A program made the position numbers and the translations under genes. A DNA stretch of 64,000 nucleotides from NCBI GenBank assembly GCA_019636095.1, contig JAHBYF010000001.1:1-64000 (forward strand). Reading direction: 5' to 3'. Positions within the stretch are counted from its first letter, which is position 1, and every line of letters starts with the position of its first letter. Source of the DNA: Hyphomonadaceae bacterium (lineage in GTDB: Bacteria; Pseudomonadota; Alphaproteobacteria; Caulobacterales; Aquidulcibacteraceae). Of the stretch, positions 53,725 to 63,045 are shown piece by piece. The notes beneath the pieces were generated by a model, which ran no database searches, was not told the origin of the DNA, and was given only the letters and a program-made list of their open reading frames with translations.

Positions 53725-54873
53725 CTAGCTTGCGGCGCGCCTGGCGCGGATCAACGCTTCGGCGCCGCGGTCGAGTGTGTCGTCACGCTTGGCAAAGCAG
53801 AGGCGGACAAGCGATGGCGCCCCTGGGTTTGCGTAGAAGGCCGAGAACGGGATTGTTGCGACGCCGTGGCCGATGGCGTGACGTGCGAAGGCTTCGTCGC
53901 TCATGTCGATGCCAGAGGCGGCGAGATCGATGCTCAGGAAGTAAGCGCCGCGTGCGGGCAGGGTGACAAACCCCTCCCCTTCGAGCGCTGAGTTCAGACG
54001 ATCGCGCGAACGTTGGAAAGCGGCGCGCATGTCGGCGAAATAGGACGGCGGCTTGCTCAAGGCATACGTGACGCCGCGCTGAAGATTTGGCGGTGTCGTG
54101 AACGTTAGGAATTGATGTGCCTTGGCGAAGAGTTCGGTCAGCGCCGGCGCGCCGCAGGCGAAGCCGACCTTCCAGCCGGTGAGAGAAAACATCTTGCCGG
54201 CGGAGCCGATCTTTAGGGTGCGATCGCGGAGGATGTTGAGCATGGAAACGTGCTCGGCATCCTCGAAGAGGAGATGCTCCCATACTTCATCGCTGACGCA
54301 AATGGCGTTGTGCTTGCGGCAAAGGGCGGCCACGAGTTCGAGTTCGCCGCGGGTCATGACGCTGGCGCTGGGATTCAGCGGCGTATTGATAACGACGACG
54401 CGGGTCTTATCGGAAAAAGCGGCGGTGACTGTTTTACGTTCGAAGCGCCAATGCGGCGGCTCAAGTCGCACGATGCGAGGGATGCCGCCTGCCCTTTTCA
54501 CCATCGGCAGATAGGCGTCGTAGAGCGGCTCGAAGAGCACAACTTCATCGCCGGGTTCGATGAAGGCGAGGAGCGCCGCAGCGATCGCTTCGGTGGCGCC
54601 GCTGGTGATCGTGACTTCGCGCGCCCAATCGAGATCGAGCTTATGATGCTCATTGTAGTGAGCGGCGGCGGCCTCGCGCAGCGCTGGAAGCCCGCGCATT
54701 GGGGGATATTGGTTGGGACCCTCCAGCGTCGCGCGGGCGGCAGCTTCGAGGATGTCGCGCGGCCCGTCGTCTTCGGGGAACCCCTGCCCGAGGTTTACCG
54801 CGCCCTTCTCGGCGGCGAGGCGCGACATGGTTTCGAACACCGTCGTGCCGAGCGAGGCATAGAGGCTGTTCAT
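53725..54873 (-). CDS. Class I/II PLP aminotransferase (YbdL/methionine aminotransferase-like)
   Basis: 382 residues from MNSLYASLG; the longer frame to 54936 overlaps the opposite gene's leader. VNLGQGFPEDDGP, QYPPMRGLPALREA, and NTPLNPSASV follow fold-type I order; SAGKMFSLTGWKVGF holds the PLP Lys. The NLGQGFPE start is typical of methionine and kynurenine aminotransferase relatives. Substrate unresolved. Confidence 0.88.
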   Translation of the reverse strand: MNSLYASLGTTVFETMSRLAAEKGAVNLGQGFPEDDGPRDILEAAARATLEGPNQYPPMRGLPALREAAAAHYNEHHKLDLDWAREVTITSGATEAIAAALLAFIEPGDEVVLFEPLYDAYLPMVKRAGGIPRIVRLEPPHWRFERKTVTAAFSDKTRVVVINTPLNPSASVMTRGELELVAALCRKHNAICVSDEVWEHLLFEDAEHVSMLNILRDRTLKIGSAGKMFSLTGWKVGFACGAPALTELFAKAHQFLTFTTPPNLQRGVTYALSKPPSYFADMRAAFQRSRDRLNSALEGEGFVTLPARGAYFLSIDLAASGIDMSDEAFARHAIGHGVATIPFSAFYANPGAPSLVRLCFAKRDDTLDRGAEALIRARRAAS

Positions 54874-54949
54874 CGCTTTCTCTCCGTCGGCGGCGGCGCT
54901 TTGCATCCAAAGCGGGCGCGGAGTGCGTCCTCCCATGCGGAGGACTTGG

Positions 54950-56041
54950 ATGAAACATCTTATTCTGGCGGCGGCAGCGATGCTGGCCGCAGCCGCGCCT
55001 GCTGCGGCACAAAATCGTGCATTCGATCCGCGCGAGTATCAGGGACGACACGTGGGGCAGCCGACACAGATTCTGGTGATCGGCACGCCGCACTTGAGCG
55101 GGACGCCGGACAATTTCGACCCGGCTGTGCTTGAACCATTGCTGCAACGGTTGCAGGCATTCCACCCGGACGCGATTGCGATCGAAGCGTTGCCCGGCCG
55201 GCAGATCGATCAGATGTGGGCGTGGCGCGAGAGCTATCCGGGGGCGGCGCAGTCGTATGGCGGCCGCTCGATGGCGTTGTCCGGAATTTCGCGCGGCTTA
55301 GTCGGCATGGACATGCCGCAGGCCGATGCGGAAATCCGTCGGGTTCTCGCCGACTGGCCAGCTTCACCGACGCCAGCGCAACGCCGGCGGCTTGCCGCGC
55401 TGTTTGCGGCGGCAGGTGATCCCTCTTCCGCGATCGTCCAGTGGTGGCGGCTCGATGAGAGCGAGCGCGTTGCTGATGACAACGTTTCGAGATTACTCGC
55501 CGAGCAGTTCAACACTTACTCGACACCCGCGCGGCGTAACGAGAATGAGCTCATCGCTTCGCGTTTGGCGGCGCGGCTCGGACAAGAACGCGTCTATCCG
55601 ATGGACGATCAATCGGATGACACCGTACCGGGTTTTGAAGAGGACATCACCGCGTTCATGCAAGAACCGTGGATGGCGCAACTTCTAGAAGACCCGCAGT
55701 TCAAACCATTGGTGGAGGCCGGTCAGCATTTGTCGACGCCGGACGAAACGCTCGCTACCTATCGCTTCATCAACAGCTGGCGCAGCGGCCGCACTGACGC
55801 AAACGGGCAATGGCTCAACATGATCAATCGCGCGAGCCCCAATAATGTCGGTCGCGCACGCGTTGCGGCGTGGGAAACGCGCAACCTGCGGCAGGTCGCC
55901 AACATCCGAGAATTGTCCGCGAGACATCCAGGCGGGCGCATCCTCGTCATCGTCGGCTCAGCGCATAAGCCTTGGTTTGACGCGTATTTATCGATGATGA
56001 GCGACGTGGAGGTCGTCGATGCCGCGCGGGTACTGCGTTAG
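54950..56041 (+). CDS. DUF5694-type secreted protein (TraB/ChaN-like fold)
   Basis: 363 residues with a signal peptide (MKHLILAAAAMLAAAAPAAA). The mature part opens ILVIGTPHLSGTPDNFDPAVLEPLL, with a HxS site and PDAIAIEALPGRQ, and ends RILVIVGSAHKPWFDAYLS. This GTPH...E...GSAH arrangement agrees with the DUF5694/TraB-ChaN group, putative metal-dependent enzymes. The function is unknown. Confidence 0.75.
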   Translation: MKHLILAAAAMLAAAAPAAAQNRAFDPREYQGRHVGQPTQILVIGTPHLSGTPDNFDPAVLEPLLQRLQAFHPDAIAIEALPGRQIDQMWAWRESYPGAAQSYGGRSMALSGISRGLVGMDMPQADAEIRRVLADWPASPTPAQRRRLAALFAAAGDPSSAIVQWWRLDESERVADDNVSRLLAEQFNTYSTPARRNENELIASRLAARLGQERVYPMDDQSDDTVPGFEEDITAFMQEPWMAQLLEDPQFKPLVEAGQHLSTPDETLATYRFINSWRSGRTDANGQWLNMINRASPNNVGRARVAAWETRNLRQVANIRELSARHPGGRILVIVGSAHKPWFDAYLSMMSDVEVVDAARVLR

Positions 56042-56186
56042 CTCTACCACTAATGGTGCGTGGCAGATGGCACACTGTGAGCATCGAAGTGTGTGGGGCC
56101 GGACGATTTAACTTTCGCGCCCGTCATGAAGCTGCAAGTGTCCGCGCCGGTGCCGGGGGGCACTTCGCTTGGCTAGCACAAGCGCG

Positions 56187-56219
56187 AACGGCTCTTCCGC
56201 AAGGAAGAGCCGTTTTCGT
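56187..56219. terminator. Terminator hairpin beside parB 3' end
   Basis: AACGGCTCTTCC (56187-56198) pairs perfectly with GGAAGAGCCGTT (56203-56214) around GCAA, followed on the plus strand by TTCGTTT. It lies between convergent ends of the DUF5694 gene and parB, so may serve both. Confidence 0.85.
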
Positions 56220-56221
56220 TT

Positions 56222-57286
56222 CTACAAGCCGCCGCGCAGACGGCGGATCACGTCGTCCAATTGCTCGAGCGTCTTGTAGGAGATCTTCACCTCCCCTGCG
56301 CCGGCCTTGTCGTTGATCGTGACATCGAGACCGAGAGCGTTCGAGAGCGATTGCTCCAGCGCGCGCGTGTCGGCGCTCTTGCCTTCGGCCGATGAGCTAC
56401 CCGGCGTGACGCGCGGGCCGTGCTTTTCGTCCTTAGCTTGCTGTGCCAGGCGCTCGATGTCGCGAACGTTCAGACCTTCGCTGATCGCGCGCTGCGCCAG
56501 ACCGCGCGGATCCGGCGCCGTCAGAATGGCGCGGGCGTGACCGGAGCTCAGGCGCCCATCGCGCACCATTTCTTGCAGATCGTCCGGCAGCTGCAGGAGG
56601 CGCAGCATGTTGGCGATATGCGGACGCGACTTGCCGACCGCGTCAGCGATATCTTGCTGCGTACGGCCGAAGCGATCAATCAGCGCTTGGAAACCTTGCG
56701 CCTCTTCGATCGGGTTCAGGTCCATACGCTGGACGTTTTCGACGATCGCGATCTCGAGCACTTCAACTTCGTTGAACTCGCGGATCACCGCCGGGATGGA
56801 GTGCAGGCCCGCCCGTTGCGCAGCGCGCCAACGGCGTTCGCCCGCGACGATCTCGTATTTGCCGTCAGCGATTGGCCTGACGAGAATCGGTTGCAGAATG
56901 CCATGCGACTTGATCGATGATGCGAGATCGTTGAGCTCGGCTTCATCGAAGTGCTTGCGCGGCTGCTGCGGATTGCGCTGCACGAGATCAATCGGCACCG
57001 AACGCGGGCCGGCGGCGTCCGCGGCAGCTTGTGGCGGCGCCGGAGCAGTCGGCGCGGGTGCAACCGGCGGCACGACAGGTTCGTTGGCGGGCGCCGGATT
57101 TGGCGCCGCTTGCGTGATCGGCAGCTCAAACACATTGCGCGGCGGCTCGATCGGCGCGCGTTGTTGCTCAGGCTGAGGCGCAGGTTGGCCAAAGACATTG
57201 GTGGGCTTCGGCGCTTCGGTTTTCACCGGCTCACCGAGCAGGGCGGAGAGCCCCCGGCCCAATCCCCTCGGTCTCACATCGCTCAT
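56222..57286 (-). CDS. parB: Chromosome-partitioning protein ParB
   Basis: 354 residues. RGLGRGLSALLGEP is the conserved start, then a Pro/Ala-rich linker. The CTPase/ParB-N domain includes NPQQPRKHFDEAEL and AGERRWRAAQRAGL, and the helix-turn-helix segment contains RTQQDIADAVGKSRPHIANMLRLL. A C-terminal dimer domain closes it. It binds parS sites and slides on DNA as a clamp, with ParA separating origins. parS-like sites occur nearby. Confidence 0.95.
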   Translation of the reverse strand: MSDVRPRGLGRGLSALLGEPVKTEAPKPTNVFGQPAPQPEQQRAPIEPPRNVFELPITQAAPNPAPANEPVVPPVAPAPTAPAPPQAAADAAGPRSVPIDLVQRNPQQPRKHFDEAELNDLASSIKSHGILQPILVRPIADGKYEIVAGERRWRAAQRAGLHSIPAVIREFNEVEVLEIAIVENVQRMDLNPIEEAQGFQALIDRFGRTQQDIADAVGKSRPHIANMLRLLQLPDDLQEMVRDGRLSSGHARAILTAPDPRGLAQRAISEGLNVRDIERLAQQAKDEKHGPRVTPGSSSAEGKSADTRALEQSLSNALGLDVTINDKAGAGEVKISYKTLEQLDDVIRRLRGGL

Positions 57287-57379
57287 CTCAGCCCTCGTCT
57301 CTCAACCCGACCCGATTCGGTATGCTTAAGAATTTGATGGGCAATCCTTGCCCATGGGTAAAAATTTCCGACTTGTTTC

Positions 57380-58168
57380 CTACGCGGCGTTGAGGAGGCG
57401 CTCCCGATCGATCAGCTCTTTGGCAAGCTTGATGTAGGCTTTGCTGCCAGTGGCGTTCTGATCGTAGATGATCGCCGGCAGGCCGTGGCTCGGCGCTTCC
57501 GAGATACGAACGTTCCGTGGGATCACGGTCTCGTAGACCTTGTCCGGGAAGTGCGCCCTCACCTCTTGAGCTACTTGCTCGGAGAGCGTGGTGCGCTTGT
57601 CGAACATCGTCAGCACCACGCCCTGAATCTCGAGCGCCGGATTGAGGTTCACTTTCACTGCGTTGATGGTCGCAACCAATTGCGCGAGACCTTCGAGTGC
57701 GAAGTATTCTGTTTGCAGAGGCACCAACACACCATCCGCAGCGGTAAGTGCATTCACCGTCAGAACGTTCAAAGACGGCGGGCAATCGATCAGCATATAA
57801 TCCACGCCTAGCGTGGATTCCGTGCGGAATTTCTCGATCGCATTGCGCAGGAAAAATTGCGGCTGCGCTTCGCCCATCAATTCGCCTTCAACGCCCGACA
57901 AACGCGCGTCGCCTGGCGTGATGTACAAGTTGGGCACCTTCGTCGGCAGCACCGCTTTCGAGAGCTGCAACTGGCCAACGAGCACGTCATAGCTTGTGAC
58001 ATTGCGATCATGCGGATGGATATCGAGGCCTGTCGAGGCGTTGCCTTGCGGGTCGGTATCGAAGATCAGAACGCCCTTACCGGCCGCCGCCAATGCGGTG
58101 CCGAGATTGATGGCGGTCGTCGTCTTGCCTACGCCGCCCTTCTGGTTGGCGATCGCCAGTACGCGCAT
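57380..58168 (-). CDS. parA: Chromosome-partitioning ATPase ParA
   Basis: 262 residues, short chromosomal type without an N-terminal DNA-binding domain. The deviant Walker A is NQKGGVGKTTTAINLG. VLIFDTDPQGNASTGLDI and DYMLIDCPPSLNVLTVNAL follow. It forms ATP-dependent gradients on the nucleoid that pull ParB-parS complexes. It is 24 bases after rsmG and 93 bases before parB on the minus strand. Confidence 0.96.
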   Translation of the reverse strand: MRVLAIANQKGGVGKTTTAINLGTALAAAGKGVLIFDTDPQGNASTGLDIHPHDRNVTSYDVLVGQLQLSKAVLPTKVPNLYITPGDARLSGVEGELMGEAQPQFFLRNAIEKFRTESTLGVDYMLIDCPPSLNVLTVNALTAADGVLVPLQTEYFALEGLAQLVATINAVKVNLNPALEIQGVVLTMFDKRTTLSEQVAQEVRAHFPDKVYETVIPRNVRISEAPSHGLPAIIYDQNATGSKAYIKLAKELIDRERLLNAA

Positions 58169-58192
58169 GTCCCCTCACTCCTTTGCGGAGCC

Positions 58193-58837
58193 TCAGGATT
58201 TCGCGGCTGCCTTCGTGACACGAACAATGCGGCCGCGCGGATCGCTAAGGCTCTCCAGCACGTCTGCCCGGTACGCCCCACCATTTAGGACGTCAGATGC
58301 GGCGGCCAGCTCGGCGTCTAAGTCTGCGCCTTTATGGAAGAGCCCGATCGCGCCGCGATCTAGAATCGGCTTCGCATAGGGTATGAGTCGGTTCAAGGGA
58401 GCCAGCGCACGAGCGGTAACCACGTCATACGGTCCTTCGCCAGCGCCAAACGCCTCGATCCGCTGGTTGAAGACCTTGATCGGCAGACCCGCCGCCACAC
58501 CCACGGCGCGGAGAAAAGCGGCTTTCTTTCCAGTGGATTCCACGAGGTGGATGGCGGTATCAGGTTGATCGGCGAGGAAGGCGGCGACCACCAGAGCCGG
58601 GAAACCTGCGCCAGAGCCGAGGTCCACCCACCTTTTCGCCTGTGAGGCGAATTTAATGAGCTGGGCACTGTCCAGGGCGTGGCGAGACCAGAAAAGCTCC
58701 AGCTCCCTGGGCCCCACCAGGTTCATCCGCTCAGACCACTCTCGGAGCAGCCTGTGGTGCGTTTCGAGGCGGGCGATTGTTTCACGGGGAACGGTCTGAC
58801 CCAGGTCCCGCTGGAACTCCTCGGGGCCGTAGGTCAC
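58193..58837 (-). CDS. rsmG: 16S rRNA (guanine-N7) methyltransferase RsmG (GidB)
   Basis: 214 residues. WVDLGSGAGFPALVVAAFL is the SAM-binding loop. LVGPRELELFWSRHALDSAQL and VVTARALAPLNRLIPYAKP are RsmG-specific blocks. It methylates G527 of 16S rRNA. Its gene contains a parS-like sequence at 58779. It lies upstream of parA in the conserved origin-type cluster. Confidence 0.95.
   Translation of the reverse strand: MTYGPEEFQRDLGQTVPRETIARLETHHRLLREWSERMNLVGPRELELFWSRHALDSAQLIKFASQAKRWVDLGSGAGFPALVVAAFLADQPDTAIHLVESTGKKAAFLRAVGVAAGLPIKVFNQRIEAFGAGEGPYDVVTARALAPLNRLIPYAKPILDRGAIGLFHKGADLDAELAAASDVLNGGAYRADVLESLSDPRGRIVRVTKAAAKS
58779..58792. promoter_or_regulatory. Single parS-like site inside rsmG
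   Basis: GTTTCACGGGGAAC differs from the bacterial parS core GTTTCACGTGAAAC at two positions. Being inside rsmG and near parAB it may be a weak ParB site. Confidence 0.4.
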
Positions 58838-58863
58838 CTAACCACGCTCCGGAGCGGTCGGCC

Positions 58864-59214
58864 TCATGGGTGCGGCCCTGCTCCGCCATATGCAGCGGCA
58901 AGGTAGCGGGCGATCGGCTTGGGCTCATCCAGGTAGTAGCGGCCCTCATGCTGTTTGGCGTCGACGGGCGGCGTCGAGCCATCAGCCAAAACCAGAACCG
59001 GCATCGATTGCAGCTCTTCCCCGAGCAGATTGATGATCTCGGTGCGCGGACGCGGAAACTCGCTGCGCTTCACATCGATGCGATTGGCCCAGTGCGGGTT
59101 GGCGAGCAGCGCGCCTTCCATGGTTGCACACGAGGTGCAGAACCATGTGCCCTCGAGCGCTCGATCCTCGAACGGCGCTTTGATGATGAAGAGCGTATCG
59201 CGGCTCAAACTCAT
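58864..59214 (-). CDS. DUF3088 family protein, thioredoxin-like
   Basis: 116 residues between mnmG and rsm[32 protein letters not shown] holds a C-T-S-C pair at the place of a thioredoxin-type active site. [11 protein letters not shown] supplies the cis-Pro strand. I associate this with DUF3088. The ATG overlaps the mnmG stop by four bases, so it is translated with mnmG. Redox function is inferred. Confidence 0.75.
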   Translation of the reverse strand: MSLSRDTLFIIKAPFEDRALEGTWFCTSCATMEGALLANPHWANRIDVKRSEFPRPRTEIINLLGEELQSMPVLVLADGSTPPVDAKQHEGRYYLDEPKPIARYLAAAYGGAGPHP

Positions 59215-61094
59215 GCACGTTTCCTTTGTTCGCGCTTCACATGCGCCAGCAATGCGGTGAGCGCGCCTGGCGTCACGCCTTCGATGCGCGAGGCTTGGCC
59301 GAGCGTCACCGGACGCGCGTTGCCGAGCTTCTCGCGCACCTCGTTAGAGAGACCGCCGACAGCGGCGTAATCGAGATCAGGTGAGATGCGCAGATCCTCG
59401 TCGCGCTTGAAGGCTTCGACGTCGAGGGCCTGGCGTTCGAGATAACCCGAGTACATCGCGTCGATCTCAAGCTGCTCGCGCGCTTGGCGGCTCAGAGCAT
59501 TGAGCTCAGGCCAGATGCCGGCGAGCTGATCGAAGCTGATCGAGGGATATGCCAACAGCGCCAGCACGTCGCGGCGCACGCCATCCTGATTGACCTTGAG
59601 GCCCTGGGCTTGCGCCTGTGCCGGCGTCAATTCGAGCGCATGCGCCAGTTCGCGCGCGGCTTCGATTTCCCGCATTTTATCGGCGAAAACGCGCGTGCGC
59701 CCTGAGCCCACGCAACCAAGCTCGATGCCCTTCGGCGTGAGGCGTTGGTCGGCGTTATCAGCGCGGAGGCTTAAACGATACTCGGCGCGAGACGTGAACA
59801 TGCGATAGGGCTCGGTGACCCCGCGGGTGACGAGGTCATCGATCATCACGCCGATGTAGCCTTCGGCGCGCGTCACCTCGAACGGCCCTGCTCCAGATGC
59901 AGCGCGTGCGGCGTTGAGGCCCGCGACCAAGCCTTGCGCGGCGGCCTCTTCGTAGCCGGTCGTGCCGTTGATTTGGCCGGCGAGATAGAGGCCGCGGATG
60001 CGCTTCGTCTCCAGCGTCGGCATCAGCTCGCGCGGATCGACGTAATCGTACTCAATCGCATAGGCGTGGCGCTTGATGACGACGTTCTCGAGCCCCGGGA
60101 TCGTGCGGATGAAGCGCTCCTGCACATCCTCCGGCAACGAAGTGCTGATGCCGTTCGGATAGACGGTGTCGTCGTCGAGACCTTCGGGTTCGAGGAAGAT
60201 TTGGTGCGCGTTCTTCTCAGCGAAGCGCACGACCTTGTCTTCGATCGACGGGCAATAGCGCGGCCCCCGCCCGCTGATCGCGCCGGAGTACACCGCGCTC
60301 TTCGAGAGCGACTCTTCGATGATCTTGTGCGTTTCAGCTGTCGTGTAAGTGACGCCGCACGCGACTTGGCGGTTGGTGATCTTCTCGGTCAGGAATGAGA
60401 ACGGCGACGGCTCTTCGTCGGCGTATTGCTTCTCCAGCGAAGCCCAATCGATGGAGCTGGATTGGAGTCGCGCGGGCGTGCCGGTCTTGAGGCGCCCCAT
60501 CGCGAAACCCGCGCCGTACAAGCGATCCGAGAGGCCGATGGCCGGCGCTTCGCCGTGGCGTCCGGCGGGGATGCGTTTGTCGCCGATATGGATGACGCCC
60601 TTCAGGAACGTGCCGGTGGTGAGGACGATGCGGGGCGCGCTGAAGTGCCGGCCGTCTGCGGTTGTCACGCCGACAACAGCGTCGCTGGCGAGGATCAGGT
60701 CCTCGACGGCAGCCGCCTCAATCGTCAGCCCCTCCCGGGCCGCCAGCGCGGCCTGCATGGCCTCGCGGTAGAGCTTGCGGTCGGACTGGGCGCGAGGTCC
60801 GCGGACGGCGGGCCCTTTGGAGCGATTGAGCAGCCTGAACTGAATGCCGGCGGCGTCGGCCACCCGGCCCATGACGCCGTCCAGCGCGTCGATCTCGCGG
60901 ACAAGGTGGCCCTTGCCCAAGCCACCGATGGCCGGGTTGCAGCTCATCTCGCCGATGGTCTCAAGCTTGTGGGTCAGCAGCAGCGTGCACACGCCGAGAC
61001 GTGCGGAAGCCGCCGCCGCTTCGCAGCCAGCATGGCCACCGCCGATGACGATGACGTCGAAGGAACGCTCAGAGCTCATGTGCTGGATGCTCAT
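59211..61094 (-). CDS. mnmG: tRNA uridine 5-carboxymethylaminomethyl modification enzyme MnmG (GidA)
   Basis: 627 residues from the ATG at 61094; the ATG at 61079 is a near alternative, and the longer frame crosses the repeat. The FAD-binding motif is [59 protein letters not shown] and [15 protein letters not shown] are highly conserved MnmG blocks. With MnmE it modifies the wobble uridine of several tRNAs. Confidence 0.95.
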   Translation of the reverse strand: MSIQHMSSERSFDVIVIGGGHAGCEAAAASARLGVCTLLLTHKLETIGEMSCNPAIGGLGKGHLVREIDALDGVMGRVADAAGIQFRLLNRSKGPAVRGPRAQSDRKLYREAMQAALAAREGLTIEAAAVEDLILASDAVVGVTTADGRHFSAPRIVLTTGTFLKGVIHIGDKRIPAGRHGEAPAIGLSDRLYGAGFAMGRLKTGTPARLQSSSIDWASLEKQYADEEPSPFSFLTEKITNRQVACGVTYTTAETHKIIEESLSKSAVYSGAISGRGPRYCPSIEDKVVRFAEKNAHQIFLEPEGLDDDTVYPNGISTSLPEDVQERFIRTIPGLENVVIKRHAYAIEYDYVDPRELMPTLETKRIRGLYLAGQINGTTGYEEAAAQGLVAGLNAARAASGAGPFEVTRAEGYIGVMIDDLVTRGVTEPYRMFTSRAEYRLSLRADNADQRLTPKGIELGCVGSGRTRVFADKMREIEAARELAHALELTPAQAQAQGLKVNQDGVRRDVLALLAYPSISFDQLAGIWPELNALSRQAREQLEIDAMYSGYLERQALDVEAFKRDEDLRISPDLDYAAVGGLSNEVREKLGNARPVTLGQASRIEGVTPGALTALLAHVKREQRKRA

Positions 61095-61132
61095 ATAGGA
61101 GCGGGTTTGCCGCGTCACGGGCGCTCGCTCAC

Positions 61133-61262
61133 ACCCATTCCCGGGGCGATGCGCAGCATCGAGCCCGGGACCCATAATCCCGTCTGCTGGACGTTAGTGC
61201 TCCGTCTTTCGACATGCGTGTTTATGGGTCCCGGACTGCGCTTCGCGCATCCGGGAATGGGT
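61133..61262. repeat. REP-like nested inverted repeat
   Basis: ACCCATTCCCGG (61133-61144) pairs with CCGGGAATGGGT (61251-61262). Inside, CCGGGACCCATAA (61165-61177) pairs with TTATGGGTCCCGG (61222-61234). Each half is also a hairpin around CGATGCGCAGCATCG or CTGCGCTTCGCGCA. This is the layout of a REP pair between mnmG and mnmE. No second copy was seen in the window. Confidence 0.7.
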
Positions 61263-61278
61263 GAGGTTTAGCACCCAC

Positions 61279-61326
61279 GCTTCACGTGCAACCCGCTAAT
61301 TTCGGTTCACCAGTTTCGCGTGAAAC
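61279..61326. promoter_or_regulatory. Pair of parS-like sites downstream of mnmE
   Basis: GCTTCACGTGCAAC (61279-61292) and GTTTCGCGTGAAAC (61313-61326) differ from the parS core GTTTCACGTGAAAC at two and one positions. Their starts are 34 bases apart, the same as the pair at 62679. Confidence 0.55.
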
Positions 61327-61356
61327 GCCGCATTCCATGCGGGTTTTCGCGCGATC

Positions 61357-62685
61357 TCACTTGCCGATGCAAAAGCTCGAGAAGATCTCGCCGAGCAGAT
61401 CTTCGACATCGATGCGTCCCGTCAAACGACCGATTTGATCGGCCGCGACGCGCACGTCTTCTGCCGCCAACTCGGGGCCAACATCGAGCGCTGGGATTGC
61501 GCGCAACAACGCCGCCCGCGCCTCTTCCACCAAGCGCCGATGGCGTGCCCGTGTCAGCACCGGCGCCTCTTCGCGGCCGAGAGCCTCGGTGACGCGAGAG
61601 CTAAGCAGCGAGAGCAATTCTGGGATGGCTTCGCCCGTGAGAGCGGAGACACCCAGGGAGCCATACTCCGCGTAGCTCGCCTTCGCGCGGACGATGTCCG
61701 CCTTGGATTGGATGAGCAGGTCGCTGGGCTGGAGGGCGGCTTTCAGCGAAGCGGGTGGTTCGGTCCCTGCTTCCACCACGCCCAGTCGCAGATCCGCCTC
61801 CTCGGCCCGCGCCAGCGCCCTGCGCACGCCTTCGGCTTCGATGGCGTCGGCGGCCTCGCGGAGCCCTGCGGTGTCGGCAATCCAGACTGGGAAGCCGGCC
61901 AGGACCAGGCGCACCTCGACCACGTCGCGGGTGGTGCCTGGGATGTCGCTGACGATGGCGGCCTCGCGCTGGGCCAGCGCGTTCAGGAGGCTCGACTTGC
62001 CGGCATTGGGTGGGCCGATGATGGCGATGCGGAAGCCGTCGCGGATGCGCTCGCCACGGTGGGCGTCGTTGAGGTGATGGCCCATGTCGTCGGCCAGGGC
62101 CTGAAGGATCGGTCCGGCCCGCTGCGCCAGCGCTCCTGGGAGGTCCTCGTCCGGGAAATCGATCTCCGCTTCGATCAGGGCGGCTGCCTCGATCAGGCGG
62201 CCACGCCAGCCCTCGTAGACGGCGCTGAGAGCCCCGCGCCGCTGGCGGAGCGCTTGGCGGCGCTGGCCTTCGGTTTCGGCGTCCACGAGGTCGGCCAGGC
62301 CCTCGGCTTCGGCCAGGTCGAGCTTGCCGTTCTCGAAGGCGCGACGGGTGTATTCGCCCGGCTCCGCTGGCCGGACGCCAGGCTGGCTCAGGGCGGCGTC
62401 TACGACCGCGGCGATGACCGCCGAACCGCCGTGGATGTGGAGTTCGACGACATCTTCGCCGGTGAAACTGTGGGGTCCTGGAAACCAGAGCGCCAGGCCG
62501 TCATCGAGCGAGACGCCGGTCCGTGGATCGCAGAAGGCTTCGCGCGTCGCCATGCGTGGCTTGGGCAAATCGCGGGCTGTCAGCGCGCTCAGCGTGGCGC
62601 CAGCGGCGGGTCCTGACAGCCGGATCACCGCGACGCCGGCGCGGCCAGCGCCGGTCGCAAGCGCGACGATGGTCTCCGGTTTCAT
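61357..62685 (-). CDS. mnmE: tRNA modification GTPase MnmE (TrmE)
   Basis: 442 residues. An N-terminal tetrahydrofolate-binding domain (IVALATGAGRAGVAVIRLSGPAA) is followed by helical and G domains with IIGPPNAGKSSLLNAL, DIPGTTRDVVE and a DTAGLRE switch. The C-terminal CIGK motif is intact. It is the partner of MnmG. The start codon lies inside a parS-like sequence. Confidence 0.95.
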   Translation of the reverse strand: MKPETIVALATGAGRAGVAVIRLSGPAAGATLSALTARDLPKPRMATREAFCDPRTGVSLDDGLALWFPGPHSFTGEDVVELHIHGGSAVIAAVVDAALSQPGVRPAEPGEYTRRAFENGKLDLAEAEGLADLVDAETEGQRRQALRQRRGALSAVYEGWRGRLIEAAALIEAEIDFPDEDLPGALAQRAGPILQALADDMGHHLNDAHRGERIRDGFRIAIIGPPNAGKSSLLNALAQREAAIVSDIPGTTRDVVEVRLVLAGFPVWIADTAGLREAADAIEAEGVRRALARAEEADLRLGVVEAGTEPPASLKAALQPSDLLIQSKADIVRAKASYAEYGSLGVSALTGEAIPELLSLLSSRVTEALGREEAPVLTRARHRRLVEEARAALLRAIPALDVGPELAAEDVRVAADQIGRLTGRIDVEDLLGEIFSSFCIGK

Positions 62686-62726
62686 GTGAAAACGCCTAAA
62701 GCCGGTTAGGGCTTTTCACGTGGAGC
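62679..62726. promoter_or_regulatory. Pair of parS-like sites at the mnmE start
   Basis: GTTTCATGTGAAAA (62679-62692) and TTTTCACGTGGAGC (62713-62726) differ from the parS core at two and three positions. They start 34 bases apart, as in the pair at 61279. The first overlaps the mnmE ATG. Confidence 0.45.
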
Positions 62727-62966
62727 AGCGGCTGTCGCGGCGGCCGTCACGCCAGAGGTCATCAGCTTCACGAAGGCGTCCTGGGCCTGCGTGCCGACGC
62801 TCATCCACGAGCTCATCATCGACTCGCCGCTCATCAGCGCGAGGTTCTTTTCCATGCGCTTTCCCATCTCGGCGACGAGCGCTTCGTTGATCGGCGTGAC
62901 ATCCGGCAGGCCCATGAAGCGGCGCGCTTCCTCCGGCGAGCATTCGACATTGACGGTGAACTTCAT
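62706..62966 (-). CDS. DUF6489 family small protein
   Basis: 86 residues. MKFTVNVECSPEEARRFMGLPDV, then LVAEMGKRMEKNLALMSGESMMSSWMSVG, agree with DUF6489 as I remember it: a short helical protein reminiscent of phasin segments. It ends 20 bases before mnmE begins on the same strand. Function unknown. Confidence 0.7.
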   Translation of the reverse strand: MKFTVNVECSPEEARRFMGLPDVTPINEALVAEMGKRMEKNLALMSGESMMSSWMSVGTQAQDAFVKLMTSGVTAAATAAAPREKP

Positions 62967-63045
62967 AGTTTAGGTTCCTGGCCAATTCCTTCGCGCAGAT
63001 TGCGCATTGCGGGTCTATACCGCGCTGAGAGCTAAGGAGCGAGCT

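Noticed and set aside
61435..62616. 393-codon plus-strand frame antisense to mnmE
   Set aside because: It lies entirely opposite mnmE, which has complete MnmE motifs; the long antisense frame follows from high-GC codon bias.
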